NCBI GenBank assembly: GCA_018970025.1
Contig: JAGWXF010000004.1
Location: 124,001 to 188,000 of the forward strand
DNA from: Actinomycetales bacterium
GTDB taxonomy: Bacteria > Actinomycetota > Actinomycetes > S36-B12
Length of the DNA stretch: 64,000 bases
Direction: 5' to 3'
Shown in pieces: positions 1 through 8,207 of the stretch. The notes below the pieces were generated by a model. That model was not told the DNA's origin. It did not search any database and worked only from the letters and a program-made list of their open reading frames with translations. Position numbers and translations under genes: made by a program. The first letter of the stretch is position 1, and every line of letters starts with the position of its first letter.

Positions 1-460
1 CTACCAGTCGCATGATCTCGATCTGGCCGTCTCGCAACTTCAAGGCCACAGACCGTGCCGCGATCGGTGCGGTCGAGGGGCCTGTCGAGGATGCCAGGGA
101 AAGATCGATGGCCGAGGAGAGCACCGCCGGGTCATTCAGCGTTCGCTTGACCATGAAGACCGATCCCGGAGGCAGTGGCCGGAAATCCCCGATGAGCCGG
201 ACATCGATATACGAGGTCAGCATGAGGATGCCCAGGCCTGGCAGCATCCTGCGCACTGCGTGCGCGACGTCCAGGCCGGTTGGCCCACGGCCGAGGTCGA
301 GGTCCACGATGAGCGCGTCTGGCCGGAGCGCCCGGACGCACGCAATCCCCTCAGCACTGGCCGCAGCATCGCCGACGACCTCGTGGCCGAGTTCGCGCAA
401 CTGGCTGCACAGCAGCATGCGAGTGAAGCCGTCGTCCTCGACGACAACCAATCGGGCCAT
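1..460 (-). CDS. Response regulator, NarL/LuxR type (C-terminus cut by window edge)
   Basis: Two-component response regulator, read right to left and running off the left edge. The visible 153 residues form a receiver domain. It has the acidic cluster E8-D9-D10, a likely phosphoacceptor Asp at D53 (LIVDLDLG), the conserved Thr at T82 (MLTSY) and Lys at K105 (FMVKR). Residues 140-153 (LKLRDGQIEIMRLV) look like the first helix of a LuxR-type DNA-binding domain, whose remainder lies outside the window. The start is the ATG at 458-460. It lies 47 nt downstream of the stop of the membrane-protein gene on the same strand, so the two may be co-transcribed. The cognate kinase is not visible, so the stimulus is unknown. 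Confidence 0.8.
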   Translation of the reverse strand, partial: MARLVVVEDDGFTRMLLCSQLRELGHEVVGDAAASAEGIACVRALRPDALIVDLDLGRGPTGLDVAHAVRRMLPGLGILMLTSYIDVRLIGDFRPLPPGSVFMVKRTLNDPAVLSSAIDLSLASSTGPSTAPIAARSVALKLRDGQIEIMRLV

Positions 461-507
461 CACCCGGCTCGCCAGGATCGAGCCGTCATGTGGCCGTACG
501 GGAGCAG

Positions 508-930
508 TCAGGCATCCGGGGCTGCGGTCGTCGGCTTCGGGTCGGCAGCGAAGCCCGCCCAGATAGCGGCAACGAGGCCCATGAGGTAAGCGAGGGCGGC
601 CAGGCCGATGACCACGGCAGCCACGACTTCGCCGGAGCCCGACAGGCCGATGACGAAGATGATGCCGAGGACCACGGATCCGACGATCCCGACCATGCCC
701 AGGAGCCCTGGGAGTCGGGCGCCTCGATTCAGGGCCTTGACCGACGTGATGAGAGCGAGGACACCAGCGACAATCAGGCCGATCAGCATGACAGGCACGC
801 TGAACAACAGGAAGACCCATCCCGCGTCACCACCGCCGTCCTGGCTTCCGGAGAAGAGGAGGATCGGACTGACGCCGATCAGCACGCTGATGACCGCGAT
901 GGCCAGTGCGATCCAGCCCAGAGCCTTCAT
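508..930 (-). CDS. Small four-helix membrane protein
   Basis: This 140-residue integral membrane protein has about four hydrophobic segments (roughly residues 5-28, 42-65, 75-97 and 103-125) and a short Pro/Thr/Ala-rich C-terminal tail. I do not recognise the family. The ATG at 928-930 was chosen because an AAGGGTG ribosome-binding site precedes it. An upstream in-frame extension has no membrane character and would run through the strong hairpin at 984-1027. It lies just before the response regulator gene on the same strand, so it may be co-transcribed with it. Any sensing role is only inference. Confidence 0.7.
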   Translation of the reverse strand: MKALGWIALAIAVISVLIGVSPILLFSGSQDGGGDAGWVFLLFSVPVMLIGLIVAGVLALITSVKALNRGARLPGLLGMVGIVGSVVLGIIFVIGLSGSGEVVAAVVIGLAALAYLMGLVAAIWAGFAADPKPTTAAPDA

Positions 931-983
931 GTCAACACCCTTCGGTAGGTGAACTGCTGATGGTGCATTGCGTCTGCGGTGAG

Positions 984-1027
984 TGAACATGGGCCCGAGA
1001 CGACGGCACGCCGCGGGCCCATGTTCA
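984..1027 (-). terminator. Strong hairpin after the DUF1566-like lipoprotein gene
   Basis: A perfect 14-bp inverted repeat, TGAACATGGGCCCG (984-997) and CGGGCCCATGTTCA (1014-1027), has a 16-nt loop. It lies three bases past the stop codon of the lipoprotein gene at 1031 and before the next gene on the same strand (start 930). There is no T-run, so this would be the T-poor terminator type common in actinobacteria. Confidence 0.7.
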
Positions 1028-1030
1028 TCT

Positions 1031-1885
1031 TCAGAAGGCTCGGATTGGATGGACGGTAGCGGGGTCGGTCTTGACCGTGCCGATGCCGCCATTGCCCTCC
1101 GTCATCGGAACGCCCCCGTTGTAGGCGGCATTGGGGCCGATGAAGTCCGGGTCGGCCTGGGATGACGTCCAGTATACCCAGCCATTGTTGAGGCCGTTCC
1201 ACACCTGGGTGGTGCCGGTGTCGTACATCGGACGGGCCAGCAGCATGAACTCGCCCATCGAGGGCAGGTACCAGTCGTCCTGGCCACCACCGGTGTACGC
1301 ACTGGCGACACCCGCGGCCGTGGCCGGCCCACACGCCTCCACGATCGCCCGCGTGTTGGCCAGGCCCGTGCCGATCGTCGTGCTGAAGGCGTCATAGGTA
1401 CCGCCGTCAGTGCTCACGGTCGCGAACCCAGGCTGGTCCTCCATGCACCAGACCCCGATCGGGTCGTCCGCCTGGCCGCTCCATCCGGCAGGGGCGCCTT
1501 CAAGGGCGGTGCAGGTAGCGCCTTCGTCGCAGGCGAAGCCCGCCGGATCGACGTAGAACACCAGGCCGCCGCCAGGGCCGGTGTTGCCGAGCTGGCACGG
1601 CACCGAACTGCCGTCGCAGGTCACGGCGGCCGCGGCAGCCGCAGCAGCACTGTCGGCAAGCGTCCCGACGACAGCCGGGTTCACGCTGCCCGTTGAGTCG
1701 CCACTCGTCGATCCGGTATCGGTCGAGCCGCCACTCGTCGATCCGGTATCGGTCGACGCGCTACCAGGGGATGAACTGTCCGCACTGGAGGCGCCCCCGC
1801 AGCCCGCAAGGAGCAGGGTGGCGGCCAGCGCCAGCACCCCGCCGACGGCCAGGGGTGAGGGCATGCGGAGATGAGAACTCTTCAT
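1031..1885 (-). CDS. Secreted lipoprotein with DUF1566-like domain
   Basis: A 284-residue lipoprotein with a signal peptide and lipobox LLAG-C29. A low-complexity Ser/Thr/Gly/Asp linker follows, containing two near-identical ten-residue units (STDTGSTSGG and STDTGSTSGD). The C-terminal two thirds resembles the DUF1566/Lcl fold: a GNTGPGGGLVFYVD entry motif, DDWYLPSMGEFMLL, a YWTSSQ core and a terminal HPIRAF. The ATG at 1885 is preceded by AGAAAGG. It is the full-length member of a local family. The genes at 4037 and 4890 carry the same CxxGxTGPGGG start and RPxRAF end but lack parts. It probably acts outside the cell on the membrane surface; its ligand is unknown. Confidence 0.75.
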   Translation of the reverse strand: MKSSHLRMPSPLAVGGVLALAATLLLAGCGGASSADSSSPGSASTDTGSTSGGSTDTGSTSGDSTGSVNPAVVGTLADSAAAAAAAAVTCDGSSVPCQLGNTGPGGGLVFYVDPAGFACDEGATCTALEGAPAGWSGQADDPIGVWCMEDQPGFATVSTDGGTYDAFSTTIGTGLANTRAIVEACGPATAAGVASAYTGGGQDDWYLPSMGEFMLLARPMYDTGTTQVWNGLNNGWVYWTSSQADPDFIGPNAAYNGGVPMTEGNGGIGTVKTDPATVHPIRAF

Positions 1886-1949
1886 GTCGAGCCTTTCTTT
1901 TCGAGTTGGCATGCACGTTCAGTTGCGTGGTCATCCATAGTCGACAGAT

Positions 1950-2471
1950 TCATCCCTGGTCCGCACAGCGCTCCTGCCGGAGGGCATCAAGGTCGATGAT
2001 GAAAGCCTCGAAGAATGCGTTCCATTCGTCCAGGGTGGACTTGGGGTAGTTGTCGGCGGCCGACTGCGCAGATCCGTCCATCGTCTCCTGACGAAGCCTT
2101 CCCTCATCCCACCCGCACCACTCGGCCACCGCATCCGGATCAGTGCCCGATCCAAGCGTGGCCAGGATCTCGGCGCTCACCGCTGGATCCCAGGCCTGGA
2201 GCAGGTCGGCCCAGTCGCTGTCGGGCACCCCAGTCGGGCGAGGTGGGTCGAAGTTGCCGACAGCGGCGGTAGGCGCGGGTTCGGCGGAATCGAGCGAAGC
2301 CTGCGGCTGTGCACTCGCTTCCTCTACGGTGGGCACGATGCTCACCGACGGTGAGGCTCCCGTGCTGGCTGCGCCCCCGCAACCGGTGAGCTGCACGGAG
2401 AGCGTCAGGACGGCGAGGCTGAGCATGACACGGCCCACGCGTGGAAGTCGCTGAAATCCGCGTGCCTGCAT
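1950..2471 (-). CDS. Lipoprotein, tandem paralogue 1
   Basis: A 173-residue lipoprotein with a hydrophobic signal and lipobox LTG-C31, then a Ser/Ala-rich linker. A small conserved domain begins at the motif DPPRPTGVPDSDWADLLQAW and contains STLDEWNAFFEAF near its end. The same two motifs occur in the next two genes, so the three are tandem duplicates. Six bases separate its start from the stop of paralogue 2, consistent with one operon in the order 3498, 2933, 2471. The domain family is not recognised. The protein is probably anchored to the outer face of the cytoplasmic membrane. Confidence 0.7.
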   Translation of the reverse strand: MQARGFQRLPRVGRVMLSLAVLTLSVQLTGCGGAASTGASPSVSIVPTVEEASAQPQASLDSAEPAPTAAVGNFDPPRPTGVPDSDWADLLQAWDPAVSAEILATLGSGTDPDAVAEWCGWDEGRLRQETMDGSAQSAADNYPKSTLDEWNAFFEAFIIDLDALRQERCADQG

Positions 2472-2477
2472 GACGGC

Positions 2478-2933
2478 CTACCCGCGATTCGCGCAGAGCT
2501 GCTGCCGGTGATCTTCCAGTCGGGCGAAGGAGTAGTCGAAGAAGGCAGTCCATTCCTCGAGGGTGGAGTCGGGATACTCGGCCGCGGCGTTCTCCGGGAG
2601 GCCGCCGATCGTCTCCTCGCGGACGGTTGCCTCGTCCTTCGCACAGTACCCGGCCAGGATCTCCTCGTCCGCGCCTTCCATGAAGCCGGTCGGGTCCCAG
2701 GTGGTCAGGTAGGCGGCCCAGTCGCTGTCAGGGACGCCAGTCGGACGGGGCGGATCGAAGTCACTGGATGCGGTGGCCGGTCCGCTCGCCATGGCCTCGG
2801 ATGACGCAGCGGCACTCCCCGACGGTTCGGCGGAGGATCCTGCACACCCGGACAGGAGCACCGCGCTGGCCAAGGCCAGCAACCCTACGAGTGTCATGCC
2901 CGTGCGTGGTGCACGTGCCGGGTTGGACTGCAT
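2478..2933 (-). CDS. Lipoprotein, tandem paralogue 2
   Basis: A 151-residue lipoprotein with lipobox LLSG-C30 and a Ser/Ala linker, followed by FDPPRPTGVPDSDWAAYL and STLEEWTAFFDYSF, which closely match the two neighbouring paralogues. The start ATG at 2931-2933 has a CGGGAG ribosome-binding site, and the signal peptide begins there; the longer open frame upstream has no signal-like character. The stop lies six bases before the start of paralogue 1. Function unknown; a cell-surface role is inferred from the signal. Confidence 0.7.
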   Translation of the reverse strand: MQSNPARAPRTGMTLVGLLALASAVLLSGCAGSSAEPSGSAAASSEAMASGPATASSDFDPPRPTGVPDSDWAAYLTTWDPTGFMEGADEEILAGYCAKDEATVREETIGGLPENAAAEYPDSTLEEWTAFFDYSFARLEDHRQQLCANRG

Positions 2934-3036
2934 CCTGGACTCCCGTTCGATGGCGGCGGCGTTCCCGAGGTGCCGTGGCAGCACTCGCCGATGCCACGGC
3001 ACCTGCACCGCACTGACTCCTGGGTCAGGCGCCGAA

Positions 3037-3498
3037 TCAGCCTGCGTCTTCCGCAGGGATGTCAGCGCAGACCGTGTTCCGGGCGATCGCCGCCTGGTCA
3101 CGACCCCAGTCCAGGAGGGCGATCCACTCCTCGACCGTGGATTCTGGGTTCTGGGTCGCGAGGTCTTCTGCAAACGCCTGCAGTTCCTCGTCTGTCTTCG
3201 CCGGCTTCTGGCAGTCGGTGGCGACCTCTTCAGGCGTCTTCGCTTGGGCCTCCGCGATCATGGCGTCCGCGTTGCCCAGCGATTCCACGAGGGTCGCCCA
3301 ATCTTCGTCGGTAAGGCCGCTCGGGCGCGGCGGCTCAGAGCTGACCGCTTCGGCGCTCGCTGCTTGGGCATTGTCCGCAGCCGTTGACTCGGTGCTGGTC
3401 CCGCCGCCGCAGCCCGCAAGGAGCAGGGTGCTTGCCAGCGCCAAAGTCCCGCCGATCGCGATGCCGGTGCTCCGTACGCGGGCTGTTCTGGACTGCAT
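3037..3498 (-). CDS. Lipoprotein, tandem paralogue 3
   Basis: A 153-residue lipoprotein with lipobox LLAG-C30, then a linker and the family motifs SEPPRPSGLTDEDWATLVES and STVEEWIALLDWG. It is the most divergent of the three copies and the first in the transcription direction. Its ATG at 3496-3498 follows a clear GAGGAG ribosome-binding site. A 103-nt gap separates it from paralogue 2. No enzymatic motif is visible. Confidence 0.7.
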   Translation of the reverse strand: MQSRTARVRSTGIAIGGTLALASTLLLAGCGGGTSTESTAADNAQAASAEAVSSEPPRPSGLTDEDWATLVESLGNADAMIAEAQAKTPEEVATDCQKPAKTDEELQAFAEDLATQNPESTVEEWIALLDWGRDQAAIARNTVCADIPAEDAG

Positions 3499-3700
3499 GT
3501 TGGACTCCTCTTTCCATACGCCGACGGAATCGAGATCAGGGGCATCTACGGCAGGTAATCTCGCACGTTCGGCGTACCCCGCCAAGGGCTTGCCTTCGAA
3601 TGGGGTGCTAGCACCCCATTCCGGACGTTCACGCCGTGAATGCCGGATGCCCGGCCACAATTCGTGTTACCACCCCGGGCCGGCTTCAGAGGGAGGCGTC

Positions 3701-3976
3701 ATGCAGGTCCAGGTACGCCGCCAGCCGTCCTTGGCCGTCGCCCGGCTGACCCTCGCCACCGGCGGAGTCTGTCAAGGCGGAGTCCGGCTCAACGGCCGCC
3801 CTGAGCCAGGGTGTGGAGACCCAGGCGAAGATGCAGGGAGCCTGGGTGGACGTCGCTGCCCACCTGCCCGGGGATATCGCCGTCATCGAGGTGACCGTGC
3901 AGCAGGGCGTCGCGGTGACCCACCCGGGGGCGCGCATCGAGTGCTCACCACGGTGCTGCCGGTCACCAGGGCCTGA
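3701..3976 (+). pseudogene. AIM24/TIGR00266-family protein, frameshifted and internally deleted
   Basis: The ATG at 3701, with a GGGAGG ribosome-binding site, opens MQVQVRRQPSLAVARLTLA, a typical N-terminus of the AIM24-like (TIGR00266) family. A one-base frame change near 3770 then moves the family sequence into the next frame, where VKAESGSTAALSQGVETQAK can be read. This joins directly to AWVDVAAHLPGDIAVIEVT. In intact members of the family as I remember them, about 30 residues separate those two blocks, so there is also an internal deletion. A second frame change follows near 3945, and translation ends after about 90 codons instead of the usual 200-plus. This is a decayed gene. Confidence 0.7.
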
Positions 3977-4036
3977 CGCAGGGTCACGCGTCGGACCGCC
4001 AAGCACCACCCTTCGCGGCCTGCGAGGTGGCAGGTG

Positions 4037-4839
4037 ATGAGGGTGCAGGCAGCCCCGATGGCGCCGAGGGCTGCGGTGATCTGCGAGGCGGGGGGGCCGT
4101 GCAAGGTCGGGGACACCGGTCCCGGCGGCGGCATCGGACGCCAATCCCTGCCCCGATGGATACCTGGATAGGCGCCGGAAAGGCGAACACCGCGAGCATG
4201 CTGGCCACTTGCACCTCAGGTGCCGCGAACCTCGCGGTGGCCTACACCTCGCCGGTATTCGACACCTCGCCCCCAGCGAGCACGACGGAGCCTGGGCCAG
4301 GAGCGCAGGCTGGCACGCCAGGTGCGCCGACGGCCGTGCGGGTCGTTGCGTCCAGGGGCTCGGTCACGGTCTCCTGGAAGGCGCCGACCGGTGATGGCGG
4401 CAGCCCCATCACCGGCTACGTCGTCGTCGCCGACCCAGGTGGTCGCAGCTGCTCGACCATTCGCCTCACCTGCAAGGTCACCGGCCTGCGCGCGGGCCGC
4501 TTTCGGATCCTGGTGACAGCCCGCAATGCGCAGGGCCTAGGCGAGATGGCCCCGCCCGCCCCGATACGGGTGACCGCCACAGGCACGCAACTGCGGAGTA
4601 CCGCCGGGTCGGCCTCGCAAAAACCCCGGGCGCTCGCCGGGGGGAAATCCGACTGGTTCCTGCCGTCGGCCGGCGAGCTCCTGACGATTGGGGTCTTCAT
4701 CCAGCATGGCGACTACTGGAGCTCCTCGCAGTACGCCGCGGCCAGCGCATGGCAGAACACCTTCGGCATCCTGATGCCGACCTACAACCCAGTGCCGAAG
4801 ACCTACTTGCTGTCCGTCCGACCCATCCGGGCCTTCTGA
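4037..4839 (+). pseudogene. Rearranged DUF1566/fibronectin-III gene
   Basis: The frame from ATG 4037 reads the family entry motif CEAGGPCKVGDTGPGGGI, then stops at TAG 4169. The neighbouring frame continues the family with MLATCTSGAANLAVAYTSPV. About 45 residues present in the paralogue at 4890 are missing at the junction, and the frame is shifted. After that block comes a fibronectin-III domain (about 4320-4590; SVTVSWKAPTGDGGSPITGY). Then come the DUF1566 core DWFLPSAGELL, YWSSSQ and the terminal RPIRAF. Unless the downstream frame starts independently at an internal codon, the gene is broken. The FN3 unit resembles those in the giant FN3 protein at 33657-39287. Confidence 0.65.
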
Positions 4840-4889
4840 TGAGCCTGCGAGCGGAATCCAGCGGAAAGCCAACGACCGGAGGGAGCGTG

Positions 4890-5411
4890 ATGGAGCGAAT
4901 CACGGTACGGCGACGGGGCGCGATGACCGCGGCTATCCTCGCCATCGGCCTGGTCATGGGGGCCGGGATGAGCGCCCCGGTGTCTGCGGCCCCCGGAGTG
5001 CCGACGGCCGACCTGCTGTGTGGGGAAGGCGGCACCTGCAAGGTCGGCGACACCGGCCCCGGCGGCGGCATCATCGTCTACGACGCCGGGTCCGTCCAGA
5101 ACGGGTGGCGCTACCTGGAGATGGCGCCGAATGGCTGGAGCGGCAGCATCAATGATCCGGCAAGCCCATGGTGCAACGAGAGCAAGCTCATGCCCGCCGC
5201 ACTCGGCAAGGGCATCGGCGACGGGGTCCTCAACACCGCGGCCATGCTGCAGACCTGCACCTCAGGCGCGGCCAACCTCGCCGACGCCTACGTGTCGCCG
5301 GTCTTCGATGCCGCACTGAAGGTGCCGTCGGCGCCCGACGTGCGGCACGGGAACTCGAATCTCATGGCTACCGGTGCAACGCTGCTCGTCAGGCCGATGC
5401 GAGCGTTCTAG
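4890..5411 (+). CDS. Secreted DUF1566-like protein, shortened
   Basis: A 173-residue exported protein. It has a signal peptide ending near PVSAAPG (residues 1-33), the family motif CKVGDTGPGGGIIVYDAG, a WSGSINDPASPWC block, and then CTSGAANLADAYVSPVFD. The central WYLPS/YWTSS core seen in the lipoprotein at 1031 is absent; the chain passes straight to a terminal LVRPMRAF. The start ATG at 4890 has a GGAGGGAGCG ribosome-binding site. It is probably translated, but it looks like an internally deleted member of the family and may not fold as its relatives do. It lies 50 nt after the related pseudogene. Confidence 0.65.
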   Translation: MERITVRRRGAMTAAILAIGLVMGAGMSAPVSAAPGVPTADLLCGEGGTCKVGDTGPGGGIIVYDAGSVQNGWRYLEMAPNGWSGSINDPASPWCNESKLMPAALGKGIGDGVLNTAAMLQTCTSGAANLADAYVSPVFDAALKVPSAPDVRHGNSNLMATGATLLVRPMRAF

Positions 5412-5517
5412 TGGGCGATGCCCGCGATGCGCGTTGGGGCCGCTGACCGCCTCGCAACGGAGGTGACGCAGCGCGACATCGAGGCCGCACGAACCTCCGA
5501 GAGCACGCGTCCTCTAG

Positions 5518-5534
5518 TGCTAGCATTGATAGCA
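5518..5534. promoter_or_regulatory. Candidate operator of the FitAB-like module
   Basis: The inverted repeat TGCTA-N7-TAGCA lies 16 nt before the antitoxin start. Its right part reads TGATAGCA, which matches the half-site I recall for the gonococcal FitAB operator, and the left part TGCTAGCA differs from the inverse by one base. The half-sites lie closer together here than in that operator. Antitoxins of this family usually repress their own operon, so this is the natural binding site. Confidence 0.45.
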
Positions 5535-5549
5535 GATTGGGGGTGGCTG

Positions 5550-5795
5550 ATGGCCGCTGTCAGCATCAGAAATCTGGACAACGGCGTGAAGGAACGCCTG
5601 CGCCTGCGCGCCGCATCCCATGGCCGTTCGATGGAGTCTGAGATTCGCGCGATCTTGGAGGAGGCGGTCGCCGATCCGGAAGGGCGGCCAGGCATGCTCG
5701 TCACATTGATGGAGCGCTTCGGTGATCTCGGCGGCATTGACCTCGAGGTCCCGGCACGGACGTCGCCGGCCCGTGCGGCGGACTTTTCAGCATGA
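5550..5795 (+). CDS. FitA-like ribbon-helix-helix antitoxin
   Basis: An 81-residue antitoxin. The N-terminal ribbon-helix-helix DNA-binding part reads MAAVSIRNLDNGVKERLRLR, followed by ASHGRSMESEIRAILEEAV, which is typical of FitA/VapB-type proteins. The C-terminal tail is expected to occupy the active site of the partner nuclease. The ATG at 5550 follows GGGGGTGG. The stop overlaps the toxin start in an ATGA arrangement, so the two are translationally coupled. The protein should both neutralise the PIN toxin and repress the operon through the palindrome at 5518-5534. Confidence 0.85.
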   Translation: MAAVSIRNLDNGVKERLRLRAASHGRSMESEIRAILEEAVADPEGRPGMLVTLMERFGDLGGIDLEVPARTSPARAADFSA

Positions 5796-6211
5796 TCGTT
5801 GTCGACACCAACGTCGTCTCCGAGATCATGAAGCCGTGGCCATCACCTGTCGTGCGTGACTGGTTGCTTGGCCAGCGTCAGGTCCAGTTGTTCACGACGT
5901 CGATCACGGTGGCCGAGATCCTCTACGGCATCGAGCGGCTTCCCGAGGGTCAGCGCAAGGACTCGCTCCGGACGGCAGCCACGGATGTCTTCACGTCGTT
6001 CAATGATCATGTGCTCCCGTTCGACCACGACGCTGCGGCCGCCTACGCCGCGCTCGTCCATCTCCGCGACCAGCGCGGTTTGCCCATCGCCGGGTTCGAC
6101 GCCCAGATCGCCGCCATCTGCATCACCCACCATGCGACGCTGTCCACCCGCAACGTCCAGGACTTCGAGCACACCGGGATCACGGTCCTCGATCCGTGGA
6201 AGGCAATCTGA
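5792..6211 (+). CDS. FitB-like PIN-domain toxin (VapC family)
   Basis: A 139-residue PIN-domain ribonuclease toxin. The metal-binding acidic residues appear intact: D5 in VVDTNVVSE, E42 in VAEILYGIERL, D103 in GFDAQIAA, with a further Asp near 123. Length and motif order match FitB-type VapC toxins, which cut specific RNAs such as tRNA; the target cannot be told from sequence. It overlaps the antitoxin gene by four bases. No sign of damage, so this is a complete type II module. Confidence 0.88.
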   Translation: MIVVDTNVVSEIMKPWPSPVVRDWLLGQRQVQLFTTSITVAEILYGIERLPEGQRKDSLRTAATDVFTSFNDHVLPFDHDAAAAYAALVHLRDQRGLPIAGFDAQIAAICITHHATLSTRNVQDFEHTGITVLDPWKAI

Positions 6212-6272
6212 TTCGGGGGTGCGCGTCAGTCACCGACGACGCGTCTCGGGCGGTCCACGGTGGCTGCGGTGG

Positions 6273-8138
6273 TCACAGGTCGAGGGCTTCGCGCAGCCGC
6301 TGAGGATTCATCGTGTTCGGGGTGGCCGGGCCAAAGGAGTTGATCAGGGCGATCAGGTCACGGCGCATGATGGGGTCGACTGCCGCCTGGCGCGGAGTCA
6401 TCCCGCCCAGCGCCGGGATCTCCATGTCCAGCCACTCCTGCTCGTAGCGCAGGATGTGCTGGCGCAGGAACTCCGCAATTTCAGGGTCCTCGTCTAGGCC
6501 CGGGTCCGCACTCCTGCCCGCCACGGGGGCCAGCTCCTGCTGGCCATACTCGGCCAGCGCCTGTGCGATGTCGAGCACCTCCTCGGACTCGATGTCGTAC
6601 GGCAGCCCGCTGTCGGAGAGGACGCCAAGGAGGAGGTCCATCCGCTCACGGCTCATCGTCGAGATGGTGATCTGGCGCCCGTCGAGGGTCAGGGTGCCGC
6701 CGATCGTGTCCCCCGGCGAGATCGGACCGCCGGTGACGCTCGCCGTCCAGGAGCCATCACCATTGGCACTGAAGCACCGATCGAGCACTGCGTCGATCCG
6801 TCGACGTCCCCCCACTCGGATGACGGTCGTGCAGGGCTCCATCGGATCGCCCGTGGTCGTGGTGAAGCGCATCGGCGCGAACCGATCGGTCAACACCGAG
6901 ACCAACTCGAGCGGTTCGGGCAGGTCGTCGAGCAGCGCTATCACCTGATCGCGCTGGGCCGGGCTGACCGGCTCGATCCCCCCGAAGAATCCGCACCGGT
7001 CGCCGCCCACCGGGAGCACGAGGGTGACGAACAGCATCCCCTCCCATGCGTCCTGCGATCCGAGCACCTCATGCACGAACACCCGTTCGCCATCCAGGAC
7101 ATTCCGCACGCCCAGGCCCTCACCCCTGCGGACCTCCTCGACCTCGTACAGGCCGCGGTCGATATCTACCCAGCGCTCCAGCAGCGCGAGCTCGTCCTCG
7201 GGAAGCAGCGGACCCCGCGTGTCCAGGTAGTCCTCGATCACGGACCCCTCGAAGAGCATCGCGCTCATCAGCAACGGGTCGGCGAGCGCCTCCCACAGCG
7301 ACCCGGCATTGCCGTACCGCGTGCGCTCCTGGGCCAGCTCGATGAGCTCCGCTCGCCAGGGTCCGTCCTGGAGGAAGGCAGAGGCCTTGTGATACAGCAG
7401 GGTGGCTCTCCTGGTGAGGGGCAGCGGGGCATCACCCCGATGGCACTGCTTGAGGCGTCGGCCGGACCCGCACCAGCAGGGGTCGTTCCGTCGCAGCGGG
7501 ACGACCTCCGGCGAGGCGTACTCGCGCAGCAGCCGGACGACACCGTCGTCCGGATCGACGCCTGCGCGCTCCAGCAGCATCTGCGCGCGCGACAGGTCTC
7601 CTCGATCGATCGCGCAGCTGGCGACCGACTCCAGGGCTGGGGCGAAGGACGGATCCATCGACAGGGCCTTCTCATAGGCCTGTTCCGCATCAAGGCCGAA
7701 CCCCGCTCGGTCCGCGCCCCGTCCCCTCATCCATGCCACCGCGGGACGGGTCTGGTGGGGCACGAGAGGGGCGAGGGTGTCGACGAGCACCTGAAACCCC
7801 AGAACCGCGCCAATATCCTGGCTTCCGCCGAGGCAGTAGGTCGTAACGGCGGTTGCGACGTCGGGGTCGCCGAGTCGTGCGAGATCCGGGAGTTCGGCAA
7901 CGAGGCGGTCATGCAGGGCCACGGAGATCTTGGACGCCTCATCGGCGACACGCTGCGGATCCACGTCGCCCGCGACGGCCGCCGCGTCGATGGCCTCGGC
8001 GAGCATCGACAGGGCGGCGTCATGGATCGCCGCGAGGCCGGCGAGCACGTCCAGGTCGGCGCCCGACAGGCCATAGACCCGAGCCAATGCCGCGAGTGCG
8101 TCGGCGTCATGCCCATCATCAGGATCTGCAGGGCTCAC
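6273..8138 (-). CDS. SEC-C motif protein of unknown function
   Basis: A 621-residue protein. The central part carries a SEC-C zinc-binding motif, NDPCWCGSGRRLKQCH, at about residues 217-232. The region just before it (about 150-215) has TPR-like helical sequence (DAEQAYEKALSMDPSFAPAL). The rest is acidic and unassigned. The GTG at 8138 was chosen because GAGAGGA lies at the right distance and because a longer frame would run into the divergent HTH-nucleotidyltransferase gene. SEC-C motifs occur in SecA and in many uncharacterised proteins and often mark protein or ribosome contacts. Here it lies between two toxin-antitoxin modules, so a stress or defence role is possible but unproven. Confidence 0.65.
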   Translation of the reverse strand: MSPADPDDGHDADALAALARVYGLSGADLDVLAGLAAIHDAALSMLAEAIDAAAVAGDVDPQRVADEASKISVALHDRLVAELPDLARLGDPDVATAVTTYCLGGSQDIGAVLGFQVLVDTLAPLVPHQTRPAVAWMRGRGADRAGFGLDAEQAYEKALSMDPSFAPALESVASCAIDRGDLSRAQMLLERAGVDPDDGVVRLLREYASPEVVPLRRNDPCWCGSGRRLKQCHRGDAPLPLTRRATLLYHKASAFLQDGPWRAELIELAQERTRYGNAGSLWEALADPLLMSAMLFEGSVIEDYLDTRGPLLPEDELALLERWVDIDRGLYEVEEVRRGEGLGVRNVLDGERVFVHEVLGSQDAWEGMLFVTLVLPVGGDRCGFFGGIEPVSPAQRDQVIALLDDLPEPLELVSVLTDRFAPMRFTTTTGDPMEPCTTVIRVGGRRRIDAVLDRCFSANGDGSWTASVTGGPISPGDTIGGTLTLDGRQITISTMSRERMDLLLGVLSDSGLPYDIESEEVLDIAQALAEYGQQELAPVAGRSADPGLDEDPEIAEFLRQHILRYEQEWLDMEIPALGGMTPRQAAVDPIMRRDLIALINSFGPATPNTMNPQRLREALDL

Positions 8139-8207
8139 GGACGCATCCTCTCGCGTCCATATCAAGCTGACAATGCACGCCTGCGCCGTGTCGTGGCCCT
8201 GCCGGCG

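Noticed and set aside
3686..4214. Minus-strand frames opposite the AIM24 and DUF1566 pseudogenes
   Set aside because: They have Pro/Arg-rich shadow composition, while the plus strand carries recognisable though broken family sequence.
6250..7123. Plus-strand frames opposite the SEC-C gene
   Set aside because: They lack starts with ribosome-binding sites and are Ser/Arg-rich antisense shadows.
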